Source: an uncultured Pseudomonas sp. (GTDB lineage Bacteria > Pseudomonadota > Gammaproteobacteria > Pseudomonadales > Pseudomonadaceae). Taken from it: a stretch of DNA of 13,749 nucleotides. Below the pieces are notes generated by a model. The model ran no database searches and was not told the origin of the DNA. It saw only the letters and a program-made list of their open reading frames with translations. Both the position numbers and the translations under genes were made by a program. Numbering within the stretch: the first letter of the stretch is position 1; every line of letters begins with the position of its first letter. The stretch lies in assembly GCA_946886875.1 (NCBI GenBank), contig CAMPJN010000062.1:1-13749 (forward strand), written 5' to 3'. Positions 6,868-13,749 of this stretch are shown here, in pieces.

Positions 6868-7452
6868 TTAGAGCCAGCCACTGAATTTCAACGCCTGATA
6901 ACCCGCATAGCCGGCCAGGCCGACAAAGGCGCCGGCGGCCAGACGCCGGATCAGCGTCAGCGGCAAGCGCTCGGCGGCAAAATTGCCGGCCAGTACCACG
7001 GGCACGTTGGCGACCAGCATGCCCAGGGTGGTGCCGATTACCACCAGAATCAGGTGCGGGTACTGGGCTGCAAGCATCACGGTAGCGACCTGGGTCTTGT
7101 CGCCCATTTCGGCGATAAAAAAGGCGATCAAGGTGGTGATAAACGGGCCGTAGCGCTTCAGGCCAGTGTCGTCGTCATCGTCCAGTTTGTCGGGCACCAG
7201 GGTCCAGAGCGCGACCGCGACAAATGAGGCCGCCAGTGCCCAGCTCAAGGTAGCGGGGGAGAAGAAGCCCGCGACCCAGTTGCCGACGACACCAGCTGCG
7301 AAATGGTTGGCCAGGGTGGCGAGCAGAATGCCCCAAATAATCGGCCAGGGCTTGCGAAAGCGCGCCGCCAACAGTAAGGCGAGCAGCTGCGTCTTGTCGC
7401 CGATTTCGGCCAAGGCAACGATCAGGGTGGGGATGAACAGGGATTCCAGCAT
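6868..7452 (-). CDS. TMEM165/GDT1 (UPF0016) family manganese exporter
   Basis: A 194-residue integral membrane protein made of two homologous halves of about three helices each. Each half carries the family signature: ALAEIGDKTQLLALLLAARF near residues 13-32 and IAEMGDKTQVATVMLAAQY in the second half. The two E-x-G-D-K-T-Q motifs form the cation site. An acidic linker (DKLDDDDDTG) separates the halves. Bacterial members export Mn2+ across the inner membrane. The ATG at 7452 is preceded by AGGA at seven bases. A TTG one codon earlier (7455) is in frame but unlikely to be the start. The gene is led by a yybP-ykoY manganese riboswitch (about 7525-7660), so expression should rise with intracellular manganese. 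It lies downstream of rsmC on the same strand, with a leader of about 250 bases. Confidence 0.92.
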   Translation of the reverse strand: MLESLFIPTLIVALAEIGDKTQLLALLLAARFRKPWPIIWGILLATLANHFAAGVVGNWVAGFFSPATLSWALAASFVAVALWTLVPDKLDDDDDTGLKRYGPFITTLIAFFIAEMGDKTQVATVMLAAQYPHLILVVIGTTLGMLVANVPVVLAGNFAAERLPLTLIRRLAAGAFVGLAGYAGYQALKFSGWL

Positions 7453-7482
7453 CAAACATTCCTAAGGGGCGGGTCGACATGG

Positions 7483-7531
7483 CTATGACACGTACAGCCT
7501 TCCCGCCCCGGGTAAGGTGTGCGTGTCATAG
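7483..7531 (-). promoter_or_regulatory. Hairpin in riboswitch expression platform
   Basis: A near-perfect stem of about 17 bp. CTATGACACG (7483-7492) pairs with CGTGTCATAG (7522-7531), followed inward by ACA/TGT and CCTT/AAGG, with one mismatch and one bulge. No T-tract follows on the minus strand, so it is not a classical terminator. Its 5' arm in the RNA overlaps the aptamer closing stem, and its loop contains GGGGCGGG (minus strand 7509-7502), complementary to CCCGCCCC (7473-7466) next to the ribosome binding site. Confidence 0.6.
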
Positions 7532-7660
7532 GTCTGGTCAAACCTCAGGCCCTCTGTCGGGCCTTGGGTCGCACGCGCCATGGTCTGCTGACCAAGTATG
7601 TTGACGCGTGCCGGGCGAGCCGGTTGGAAACCGCTCGCGGGAGACTACTCCCCTAGGACG
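7525..7660 (-). ncRNA. yybP-ykoY manganese riboswitch aptamer
   Basis: On the minus strand the leader contains the conserved blocks of the yybP-ykoY class: GGGGAGUAG (7653-7645), CGUCAACA (7606-7599) and ACUUGGUCAGCAGACC just after it. An intervening hairpin is formed by the GAGCGG...CCGGCUC stretch. The ends close as an imperfect P1 stem of seven of eight pairs (7652-7659 with 7525-7532). This class senses Mn2+ and usually activates exporters. The gene downstream is a TMEM165/GDT1 exporter, which agrees. The boundaries are approximate because no covariance model could be run. Confidence 0.82.
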
Positions 7661-7702
7661 CCGGCATTCTGCCCAAGCGCCGCTGCGAGAGCAAGCGGCG
7701 GA

Positions 7703-8701
7703 TCAGGGTTTGTCCGCGCGGTAGATGCGAAAGCCGTTGGCCTGGGCCAGAACCTGGCAGGGGCCCAGGTGCTGTTCGATCAGCGGCGGATACTTGAGGA
7801 AACTGTTGGCAACCAGGCGTAGCTGGCCGCCATGGTTGAGGTGCGCCGCGGCCTGATGCAACAAATGTTCCGTGGCCTGGTAGTGAGTGTGCACGCCCTG
7901 ATGGAACGGTGGATTACTGAGAATGGCGCTGAGATTTTTCGGCGCGGCGTCTATGCCGTCGGCGCAGATCACCTCGGCCTGCAAGCCGTTGGCGGCCAGG
8001 GTCAGGCTGCTGCTGGCGGCGGCGAAGGCATCGACATCGAGCATGCTCACCTGGCTTTGCGGGTAGCGGCGCTTCAACGCGGCGCCCAATACCCCGGCGC
8101 CGCAACCGAAATCCAGCAGATGGCCAGACGGTAGCTGCTGCAGATGTTCCAAGAGCAGAGCGCTGCCGACGTCCAGGCGGCCATGGCTGAATACACCGGG
8201 CAGGCTGGCCACGGTCAGCGGGCCATCGGCCAGTTGCAAGCTGTAGTGCTTGGCCAGGGCTTCCAGATCAGGAACGGCGGGCGCGTGCTCGACTTTCACT
8301 TGCCAGAGCTGGCAGTGGCGCGCGCTGTCGAGTTTGCGCGGCTTGCCGAATGCGGCCAGTTGCTTGGCCGCTCGTTCGATGCCCGCGCGTTTTTCCCCGA
8401 CCAGATAAAGCGGGCGCCCAGGTAGTTGGGCGGCCAGGGCGGTCAGCAGGTAATCGGTCAGCTCGCGGGATTTCGGCAGAAACAGCACGGCCGCCGCACA
8501 AGGAGTTTCCGGCGGGCGGACGCCGAAGTGGCTGCGCCCGGCGAAGCGCGCCTCCAGCAGTGCTTGGTCACCGGCATGCCAGCTCCAGCCTTGGGCGTGC
8601 GGCAACTGGCCGAGCAGATCGTCGGCGGGCAGGCCGGCGAGCAGCAATGAGCCGCCGAACAGATCGGCCTGACGCAGCAGCACTTCGCTTCGTGGGTCCA
8701 T
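7703..8701 (-). CDS. rsmC: 16S rRNA (guanine1207-N2)-methyltransferase RsmC
   Basis: A 332-residue two-domain methyltransferase. RsmC methylates N2 of G1207 in 16S rRNA within the 30S subunit using S-adenosylmethionine. The C-terminal Rossmann domain shows motif [13 protein letters not shown] (195-206), an acidic residue after strand 2 (LDVDAFA, 221-227) and the base-methylating NPPF motif (263-266) followed by [15 protein letters not shown] (171-177) is the conserved linker region of RsmC/RlmG-type enzymes. The N-terminal half is a degenerate methyltransferase-like domain, as in the family. RlmG (23S) is the main alternative, but the length of about 332 and the [10 protein letters not shown] segment favour RsmC. 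The start at 8701 has GGAG five bases upstream. It begins 28 bases after the glycerate dehydrogenase stop, which suggests an operon. Confidence 0.88.
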   Translation of the reverse strand: MDPRSEVLLRQADLFGGSLLLAGLPADDLLGQLPHAQGWSWHAGDQALLEARFAGRSHFGVRPPETPCAAAVLFLPKSRELTDYLLTALAAQLPGRPLYLVGEKRAGIERAAKQLAAFGKPRKLDSARHCQLWQVKVEHAPAVPDLEALAKHYSLQLADGPLTVASLPGVFSHGRLDVGSALLLEHLQQLPSGHLLDFGCGAGVLGAALKRRYPQSQVSMLDVDAFAAASSSLTLAANGLQAEVICADGIDAAPKNLSAILSNPPFHQGVHTHYQATEHLLHQAAAHLNHGGQLRLVANSFLKYPPLIEQHLGPCQVLAQANGFRIYRADKP

Positions 8702-8729
8702 ATTCGCTCCCTTTAAAATGGCGCGCAGC

Positions 8730-9695
8730 TTAGCTGACTACCCGGCAAGGCGCACCGCTGAAAAAGGCTTCGGCGTTCTCTGTCAGTTGCATGACGATAC
8801 GCTGGCGCGCCTCGCGGCTGCCCCAGGCGCTGTGCGGGGTGACAATCAGGCGGGGCAGGTCGGCAGCGAGCAGGGGATTTCCGGCGCTGGGTGGCTCCTG
8901 GCTCAATACGTCGGTGGCGGCGCCGCCGAGATGGCCGCGGCGCAGGGCGTCGGCCAGGGCCTGTTCATTGACCAGGCCACCGCGCGCGGTATTGATCAGA
9001 AAGGCGCCGGGCTTCATCAGCGCCAATTCCTCGGCGTCGATCAGGTTAAAGGTGTCTACGGTCAGTGGGCAGTGCAGGGTCAGGGCGTCCACTTGCGGCA
9101 GCAGTTCGCTCAGCGGCAAGCGGTCCGGTCGCGGCGCTCGTCCCGGCAGTTGGCCGAGCAGCACGCGCATGCCGAACGCCTCCGCCAGCTTCGCCACCGC
9201 ACTGCCCAGCTCACCATGGCCGAGCAGGCCGAGGGTCTTGCCCGCGAGTTCGACTATGGGGAAGTCGAGCAGGCAGAATTGCTGCGCCTGTTGCCAGCGG
9301 CCTTCGCGGATCGCGCGCTGGTAGTCGGGCAGGCGAGTAGCCAGAGCGAGCAGCAGCATCAGGGTGTGCTGGGCCACGGAGGGCGTTCCGTAGCCTTGGC
9401 AGTTGCATACCGTCACCCCGCGCTCGCGAGCCGCTGCCAGATCGATATTGTTGCTGCCGGTGGCGGCGATCAGTACCAGCTTCAGCTCGGGGCAGGCGGC
9501 GAACACGGCGGCGTCCAGTGGCACCTTGTTGCTGATCGCTACCTGGGCGCCTTGCAGGCGTTCGATGACTTGCGCGGGCGTGCTGCGATCATGCGTCTGT
9601 AACTCGGCGAAGGCCTGTTCGAGAGGGGTCATATCGAGGTCGCCGAGGTCGAGCGAGCTATGATCGAGAAATACCGCGCGGCTATGGTTTTTCAT
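8730..9695 (-). CDS. hprA: D-isomer-specific 2-hydroxyacid dehydrogenase (glycerate dehydrogenase / hydroxypyruvate reductase)
   Basis: A 321-residue enzyme of the D-2-hydroxyacid dehydrogenase family, most like hydroxypyruvate reductase, which interconverts hydroxypyruvate and D-glycerate in the cytoplasm. The substrate domain includes [11 protein letters not shown] (76-86) and [11 protein letters not shown] (102-112). The dinucleotide motif is G159-H-G-E-L-G164. The catalytic set is complete: Arg238 in NTARGG, Glu267 in QEPP and His288 in TPHSAWGS. The end of the second Rossmann strand reads [13 protein letters not shown], with no Asp or Glu and with nearby arginines, which points to NADPH use over NADH. 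The start at 9695 has AAGG eight bases upstream. It precedes rsmC by 28 bases on the same strand and is divergent from the LysE-family gene. The exact substrate preference is inferred. Confidence 0.87.
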   Translation of the reverse strand: MKNHSRAVFLDHSSLDLGDLDMTPLEQAFAELQTHDRSTPAQVIERLQGAQVAISNKVPLDAAVFAACPELKLVLIAATGSNNIDLAAARERGVTVCNCQGYGTPSVAQHTLMLLLALATRLPDYQRAIREGRWQQAQQFCLLDFPIVELAGKTLGLLGHGELGSAVAKLAEAFGMRVLLGQLPGRAPRPDRLPLSELLPQVDALTLHCPLTVDTFNLIDAEELALMKPGAFLINTARGGLVNEQALADALRRGHLGGAATDVLSQEPPSAGNPLLAADLPRLIVTPHSAWGSREARQRIVMQLTENAEAFFSGAPCRVVS

Positions 9696-9706
9696 CAGCT
9701 GTACCT

Positions 9707-9734
9707 TTGATTGCGCCTGGGGCGGGGGTATCGT
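9707..9734 (+). promoter_or_regulatory. Possible sigma-70 promoter for the LysE-family gene
   Basis: TTGATT (9707-9712) and TATCGT (9729-9734) with a 16-base spacer resemble -35 and -10 boxes, each 4 of 6 to consensus. They lie 39 bases before the ATG at 9773 in the 77-bp gap shared with the divergent dehydrogenase gene. Confidence 0.38.
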
Positions 9735-9772
9735 TGCGGACCCAATAGCGGTCTGTTGCGACGGAGCCTTAT

Positions 9773-10399
9773 ATGTACTGGACAGAATTTCTTACCGTGG
9801 CCTTGATTCACCTGCTCGCCGTGGCCAGCCCCGGGCCGGACTTCGCCATCGTGGTGCGCGAGAGCGTGGCACATGGGCGGCGCGCCGGTATTTTCAGCGC
9901 ATTCGGGGTCGGCACGGGCATTCTGGTACACGTGACCTATTCGCTATTGGGAATAGGCCTGATCGTGTCGCAATCGATCGTCTTGTTCAACGCCTTGAAG
10001 TGGTTGGCGGCGGCTTATCTGCTGTATATCGGGATCAAGGCCCTGCGCGCCAAGCCAAATGCCGCGAAGGCGCAAGTGGACGTGGATGAGGGCGCTCGCT
10101 CGCCACGCGCGGCCTTTGTCGCGGGGTTCGTCACCAATGGTTTGAATCCCAAGGCGACGCTGTTCTTCCTCTCGCTGTTTACCGTGGTGATCGACCCGCA
10201 CACGCCGTTGTCGGTGCAGGCGGGCTATGGCTTGTACCTGGCTGTGGCGACCGGTTTGTGGTTCTGCCTGGTGGCGCGTTTGTTCAGCCAGCAACGGGTT
10301 CGCGCTGGCTTCGCGCGTCTGGGGCATTGGTTCGACAGACTGATGGGCGGGATATTGGTTGCGTTGGGAGTGAAATTAGCGTTCAGCGAGCTGCGCTAG
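9773..10399 (+). CDS. LysE/RhtB-family amino acid exporter
   Basis: A 208-residue inner-membrane protein of the LysE translocator superfamily, which exports amino acids or related small metabolites by proton exchange. The family signature near the N-terminus is LAVASPGPDFAIVVRESVAHGRRAG (residues 15-39). Five or six hydrophobic helices follow, with NGLNPKATLFFLSLFTVV (about 122-139) as the second conserved loop-helix. The polar segment AKPNAAKAQVDVDEGARSPRA is the central cytoplasmic loop. GGAG lies six bases before the ATG. It is divergent from the glycerate dehydrogenase gene and convergent with the thiolase, with a strong hairpin ten bases after its stop. The substrate cannot be predicted, and no adjacent LysG-type regulator is present. 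Confidence 0.9.
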   Translation: MYWTEFLTVALIHLLAVASPGPDFAIVVRESVAHGRRAGIFSAFGVGTGILVHVTYSLLGIGLIVSQSIVLFNALKWLAAAYLLYIGIKALRAKPNAAKAQVDVDEGARSPRAAFVAGFVTNGLNPKATLFFLSLFTVVIDPHTPLSVQAGYGLYLAVATGLWFCLVARLFSQQRVRAGFARLGHWFDRLMGGILVALGVKLAFSELR

Positions 10400-10408
10400 T
10401 TCAGTAGG

Positions 10409-10435
10409 AGGACGCAGGCGGCGGGCCTGCGTCCT
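10409..10435. terminator. Strong bidirectional terminator-like hairpin
   Basis: A perfect 11-bp stem, AGGACGCAGGC (10409-10419) with GCCTGCGTCCT (10425-10435), closes the five-base loop GGCGG. It lies centrally in the 52-bp gap between the convergent LysE-family and thiolase genes. T-tracts are absent, but the position and stem strongly suggest transcription termination in both directions. Confidence 0.7.
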
Positions 10436-10451
10436 GGTTGCCGATTCGGCA

Positions 10452-11627
10452 TTACAGCAGTTCGACCGCCACGGCCGTGGCTTCGCCGCCGCCGATGCAC
10501 AACGAGGCGATACCACGCTTGCCGCCGGTATTTTTCAGCGCGTTGATCAGGGTCAGGATGATTCGCGAGCCGGTCGAACCGACTGGATGACCCTGGGCAC
10601 AGGCACCACCATAGATATTGACCTTGGCATGCTCCAGGCCGTGCTCGCGCATCGCCAGCATGGTCACCATGGCGAAGGCCTCGTTGATCTCGAATAGGTC
10701 GACTTCTTCCTTGTTCCAGCCGGTTTTCTTCAGCAGATTGCTGATCGCACCGATCGGCGCAATGGTGAACTCGCTCGGGTCCTGGCTCTGGGTCGCGTGG
10801 CCGACGATCTTCGCCAACGGCTTGAGGCTACGTTTGGCGGCTTCGTCTTCGGTCATCAGCAGCAGAGCGCTGGCGCCATCGGAGATCGAGCTGGCGTTGG
10901 CCGCGGTGATGCTGCCGTCCTTGCGGAACGCCGGCTTCAGCCCGGGGATTTTCTCCAGATTGGCGTTCAAGGGTTGCTCGTCGTCTTTAACCACGACCTC
11001 GCCCTTGCGGCTGGTGACGGTGATCGGGACGATTTCAGCATCCAAGGCACCGCTGGCGATGGCTGCTTGCGCGCGCTTCAGCGATTCGATGGCATAGGCG
11101 TCCATTTGTTCGCGGGTGATGCCGTACTGGTCCGCGGTTTCCTGGGCGAACGAACCCATCAAGCGGCCCGTGCGCGCATCTTCCAGGCCGTCGAGGAACA
11201 TATGGTCCTTGATTTCGCCATGGCCCATGCGCAGCCCGCTGCGGGCCTTCTCGATGATATAGGGAGCGTTGGACATGCTCTCCATGCCGCCAGCGATCAT
11301 CACCTTGTTGCTGCCGGCCTTGAGCAGGTCATGGGCCAGCATCACCGCCTTCATGCCCGAGCCGCACAGCTTGTTGACCGTGGTGCAGCCCGTGGCCGCC
11401 GGTAGGCCGGCATTCAGCGACGCCTGGCGCGCCGGGCCTTGCTTGAGGCCTGCAGGCAGAACGCAGCCCATGATTACTTCCTCGACGTCGCCAGCCGGGA
11501 TGCCAGCACGCTCGACGGCGGCGCGGATGGCGGCAGCGCCCAGGTCCACCGCGGGCACGCTGGACAGGCTGCCCTGGAAGCCGCCCATGGGTGTGCGGGC
11601 ACCACTGACGATAACGATAGTGGACAT
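10452..11627 (-). CDS. Acetyl-CoA C-acyltransferase (thiolase)
   Basis: A 391-residue thiolase catalysing thiolysis of 3-ketoacyl-CoA or condensation of two acyl-CoA units. The nucleophile is Cys88 in NKLCGSGMKAV, His347 sits in GHPVGSTGSR and the second cysteine, Cys377, in LCIGGGEATA. NEAFA and the opening IVSGARTPMGGFQG are also intact. Length and spacing match biosynthetic/degradative thiolases (Cys89, His348 and Cys378 in the Zoogloea enzyme). The active-site segment reads CAQGHPVGSTGSR where many thiolases have ALGHPIGASGAR. I chose the ATG at 11627, preceded by GAGGTGA at five bases. A GTG at 11636 is in frame and would add three residues, but overlaps that ribosome binding site. It is divergent from an acyl-CoA ligase, which suggests a joint role in fatty or carboxylic acid breakdown. 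Chain-length preference is unknown. Confidence 0.92.
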   Translation of the reverse strand: MSTIVIVSGARTPMGGFQGSLSSVPAVDLGAAAIRAAVERAGIPAGDVEEVIMGCVLPAGLKQGPARQASLNAGLPAATGCTTVNKLCGSGMKAVMLAHDLLKAGSNKVMIAGGMESMSNAPYIIEKARSGLRMGHGEIKDHMFLDGLEDARTGRLMGSFAQETADQYGITREQMDAYAIESLKRAQAAIASGALDAEIVPITVTSRKGEVVVKDDEQPLNANLEKIPGLKPAFRKDGSITAANASSISDGASALLLMTEDEAAKRSLKPLAKIVGHATQSQDPSEFTIAPIGAISNLLKKTGWNKEEVDLFEINEAFAMVTMLAMREHGLEHAKVNIYGGACAQGHPVGSTGSRIILTLINALKNTGGKRGIASLCIGGGEATAVAVELL

Positions 11628-11692
11628 TGCACTCACCTCTTATAAACGTAGGTTATTGAAAATACGGGCAGTTATGATCACCCATTGGCCGC

Positions 11693-11720
11693 ATTCTAGC
11701 GCGTGACCAAAAGTGGCCAA
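11693..11720 (-). promoter_or_regulatory. Probable sigma-70 promoter for the thiolase gene
   Basis: On the minus strand TTGGCC (11720-11715), a 16-base spacer and TAGAAT (11698-11693) form a reasonable promoter, ending about 66 bases before the thiolase ATG. The -35 half also forms a 6-bp inverted repeat with TTGGCC at 11685-11690 on the plus strand, which might be an operator but is short. Confidence 0.42.
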
Positions 11721-11824
11721 AGAGTCATGGGGCAAATCATCCTTTGGACTGATTTATGGCTCTGTTCTGCGCTCTAAAGTCGCACCATCAAAAAACAATA
11801 CTGATTGCCAAAAGGTGCCCCTAC

Positions 11825-13507
11825 ATGCTGCAGACCCGTATCATTCCCCCCGCGGCCAATGCCCATCAATACCCGCTGTTGATCAAACGTCTGCTGTTGT
11901 CTGGCGTGCGTTATGAAAAAACCCGCGAGATCGTCTATCGCGACAGCGTGCGTTACAACTATGCAACCTTCAACGAGCGGGTTGCCCGACTGGCCAACGT
12001 GCTCAGCGAAGCGGGGGTCAAGGCCGGCGATACGGTTGCGGTGATGGATTGGGACAGCCATCGCTACCTGGAGTGCATGTTCGCCATCCCGATGCTGGGC
12101 GCAGTGTTGCACACCATTAATATCCGCCTGTCGCCTGATCAGATTCTGTACACCATGAATCACGCAGACGACAAGTTCGTGCTGGTCAACAGCGAGTTCG
12201 TCCCGCTTTACAACTCCATCGCCAGCCAATTGGCCACGGTCGAGAAAACCCTGCTGTTGACCGACGGCGAAGAGAAAACCGCCGAGCTGCCAGGCCTGGT
12301 GGGCGAATACGAGCAACTGCTGGCCGCTGCCAGCACTGCCTATGCGTTCGAGGATTTCGACGAGAACTCGGTCGCCACCATGTTCTACACCACCGGCACC
12401 ACCGGCAATCCCAAGGGCGTGTATTTCACCCATCGCCAACTGGTATTGCATACCTTGGCCGAAGCCAGCGTGCTGGGCAGTCTCGATAGCGTGCGCTTGC
12501 TCGGCACCAGCGACGTCTACATGCCGATCACGCCGATGTTCCACGTGCACGCCTGGGGTATTCCCTATGCCGCCACCATGCTGGGCATCAAGCAGGTGTA
12601 TCCGGGGCGCTACGAGCCCGACATGCTGTGCAAACTGATCCGTGACGAGAAGGTGACCTTCTCCCACTGCGTACCGACCATCCTGCAAATGGTGCTCAAC
12701 GCCCCGAGTGCGAAAGGCTACGATTTTGGTGGGATGAAGATGATCATCGGTGGCAGCGCCCTGAATCGCGCGCTGTACGAGGCCGCCAAGGCACGCGGCA
12801 TCCAGCTCACCGCCGCCTATGGCATGTCCGAGACCTGCCCGTTGATTTCCTGTGCGCATATAAATGACGAGATGTGGGCCGGCAGCGAGGACGAGCGCAT
12901 CACCTATCGGATCAAGGCCGGCGTACCCGTGCCCTTGGTCGAAGCGGTGATCATGAACAGCGAAGGCGAAATACTACCGGCTGACGGTGACGCTCAGGGC
13001 GAACTGGTGCTACGCGCGCCTTGGCTGACCCAGGGTTACTACCGCGAGCCGGAGAAAGGCCAGGAGCTCTGGGAGCACGGCTGGTTGCACACCGGCGACG
13101 TCGCCACCATTGATGGCATGGGCTTCGTCGATATCCGCGACCGCATCAAGGATGTGATCAAGACCGGCGGCGAGTGGATTTCCTCGCTGGAACTGGAAGA
13201 TCTGATCAGTCGCCATCCCGCGGTACGCGAAGTCGCCGTGGTCGGCGTGGTGGACCCGCAATGGGGGGAGCGTCCGTTTGCCTTGCTGGTATTGCATGAA
13301 GGGCAAGTGCTTGACGCCAAGGGCCTCAAGGAGCACCTGAAGCCATTCGTCGAGCAAGGCCATATCAACAAGTGGGCGATACCCACTCAGATCGCCCTTG
13401 TTACCGAAGTTCCCAAGACCAGTGTCGGCAAGCTGGACAAGAAACGCATTCGCCTGGATATAGCCCAGTGGCAGGCGGCTGGCAGCAGTTTTCTTTCGAC
13501 TCTGTAA
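11825..13507 (+). CDS. AMP-forming acyl-CoA synthetase (AlkK/medium-chain fatty acid CoA ligase-like)
   Basis: A 560-residue member of the ANL adenylating family that activates a carboxylic acid to acyl-AMP and then to acyl-CoA. Motifs appear in order: the phosphate loop YTTGTTGNPKGV (188-199), MPITPMFHVHAWG (233-245), YGMSETCP (332-339), LHTGDVA (421-427), FVDIRDRIKDVIKTGGEWIS (434-453, hinge) and the catalytic lysine Lys536 in KTSVGKLDKK. Overall pattern and length fit the AlkK-like medium-chain group; methylmercaptopropionate-CoA ligases (DmdB) are close relatives, so the substrate is not certain. The ATG at 11825 follows AAGG by nine bases. An in-frame ATG at 11756 would add 23 residues of atypical sequence and is rejected. 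It shares a 197-bp divergent control region with the thiolase. Confidence 0.9.
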   Translation: MLQTRIIPPAANAHQYPLLIKRLLLSGVRYEKTREIVYRDSVRYNYATFNERVARLANVLSEAGVKAGDTVAVMDWDSHRYLECMFAIPMLGAVLHTINIRLSPDQILYTMNHADDKFVLVNSEFVPLYNSIASQLATVEKTLLLTDGEEKTAELPGLVGEYEQLLAAASTAYAFEDFDENSVATMFYTTGTTGNPKGVYFTHRQLVLHTLAEASVLGSLDSVRLLGTSDVYMPITPMFHVHAWGIPYAATMLGIKQVYPGRYEPDMLCKLIRDEKVTFSHCVPTILQMVLNAPSAKGYDFGGMKMIIGGSALNRALYEAAKARGIQLTAAYGMSETCPLISCAHINDEMWAGSEDERITYRIKAGVPVPLVEAVIMNSEGEILPADGDAQGELVLRAPWLTQGYYREPEKGQELWEHGWLHTGDVATIDGMGFVDIRDRIKDVIKTGGEWISSLELEDLISRHPAVREVAVVGVVDPQWGERPFALLVLHEGQVLDAKGLKEHLKPFVEQGHINKWAIPTQIALVTEVPKTSVGKLDKKRIRLDIAQWQAAGSSFLSTL

Positions 13508-13597
13508 GCCCCGTCGGTAGCGCCTGGCCGAAGTGACTACATAGTCAAACAAGCGTTTGGCTTGCTAATTGCTGTTTCAACGCCATTCTTGGCTTGC

Positions 13598-13618
13598 GGC
13601 GGGTCGGGCTTGCCCGCC
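13598..13618. repeat. REP-like palindromic element
   Basis: The stretch contains a perfect CGGGC-TT-GCCCG palindrome (13605-13616) and an alternative outer pairing of GGCGGG (13598-13603) with CCCGCC (13613-13618). It resembles the GCGGGCTTGCCCGC core of Pseudomonas REP sequences. It lies 90 bases after the acyl-CoA ligase stop, in the 229-bp gap 13508-13736, which holds no other gene that I can support. Confidence 0.5.
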
Positions 13619-13736
13619 GAAAACATCAAGCTAGAGTACTTGGGGGACTGCAAATCACACTTTCGAGGGATCAAGCAGTAATACCTGCTGGCTATAGTCC
13701 GCACCATCCATAACAAAAGAACATGGAGTAGCGTCG

Positions 13737-13749
13737 ATGACAAAAACAA
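13737..13749 (+). CDS. Start of a gene cut by the window edge
   Basis: An ATG at 13737 is preceded by GGAG at eight bases and reads Met-Thr-Lys-Thr before the sequence ends. The Shine-Dalgarno sequence and intergenic position make a genuine start plausible. Nothing can be said of the product. A TATAGT box at 13693-13698 could be its -10 element, but I see no matching -35. Confidence 0.5.

Noticed and set aside
7678..7700. GC-rich hairpin just after the rsmC stop (CGCCGCT with AGCGGCG)
   Set aside because: It is a real stem, but no T-tract follows on the minus strand and the riboswitch starts within 20 bases. I could not tell a terminator from chance.
8718..9602. Plus-strand open frame (294 codons) opposite the glycerate dehydrogenase
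   Set aside because: It is antisense to a gene with intact catalytic residues, and no domain is visible in it.
11774..12859. Long minus-strand open frame (361 codons) opposite the acyl-CoA ligase
   Set aside because: It is the mirror of a gene with complete adenylation motifs, and its composition is His/Gly/Gln-rich as expected of an antisense frame.
13685..13705. Possible sigma-54 promoter (CTGGCTATAGTCCGCA)
   Set aside because: The GG to GC spacing is one base short and the TTGC half is missing.

Overview
The window looks like a chromosomal segment of a Pseudomonas-type gammaproteobacterium. The base composition is GC-rich with strong GC bias at third codon positions. The gene families are typical of that genus: an RsmC-type rRNA methyltransferase, a hydroxypyruvate reductase-like enzyme, a dCache chemoreceptor, a CPXCG/DUF2007 pair and an AlkK-like acyl-CoA ligase. 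A REP-like palindrome and a short element with terminal inverted repeats also fit. This assignment rests on recognition, not on a database search. I see no rRNA, tRNA, CRISPR, phage or integron.

Layout. 1-1595: a small two-helix membrane protein (+) convergent with a PlsC-family acyltransferase (-), separated by a hairpin. 1697-2816 (+): a 60-aa zinc-ribbon CPXCG protein, a DUF2007 protein overlapping it by one base, and an SRAP (YedK/HMCES-like) abasic-site protein. 2817-2989: an intergenic stretch with a long imperfect inverted repeat. 2990-5140 (-): a 716-aa chemoreceptor with a flagellar-sigma-like promoter, divergent from an M48 metalloprotease lipoprotein (5301-6122, +). 6188-6631 (-): a SnoaL-like protein, with a 161-bp MITE-like element just upstream (6677-6837). 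9695 down to 6868 (-): glycerate dehydrogenase, RsmC, then a yybP-ykoY manganese riboswitch leading a TMEM165/GDT1-family manganese exporter. 9773-10399 (+): a LysE-family exporter ending in a strong hairpin shared with a convergent thiolase (10452-11627, -). The thiolase is divergent from an AMP-forming acyl-CoA ligase (11825-13507, +). The first bases of another gene begin at 13737.

How the genes work together. Most are housekeeping or metabolic and only loosely connected. The clear functional pairs are the thiolase with the acyl-CoA ligase (fatty or carboxylic acid activation and thiolysis) and the riboswitch with the exporter (manganese homeostasis). The small CPXCG and DUF2007 genes are probably co-transcribed.

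I did not find a clearly new multi-gene system. The points most worth following are: an SRAP protein whose usual active-site histidine segment is shortened and lacks the histidine; a riboswitch whose downstream hairpin competes with the aptamer closing stem and whose loop is complementary to the sequence just before the exporter's ribosome binding site; and a compact CTAG-flanked MITE.
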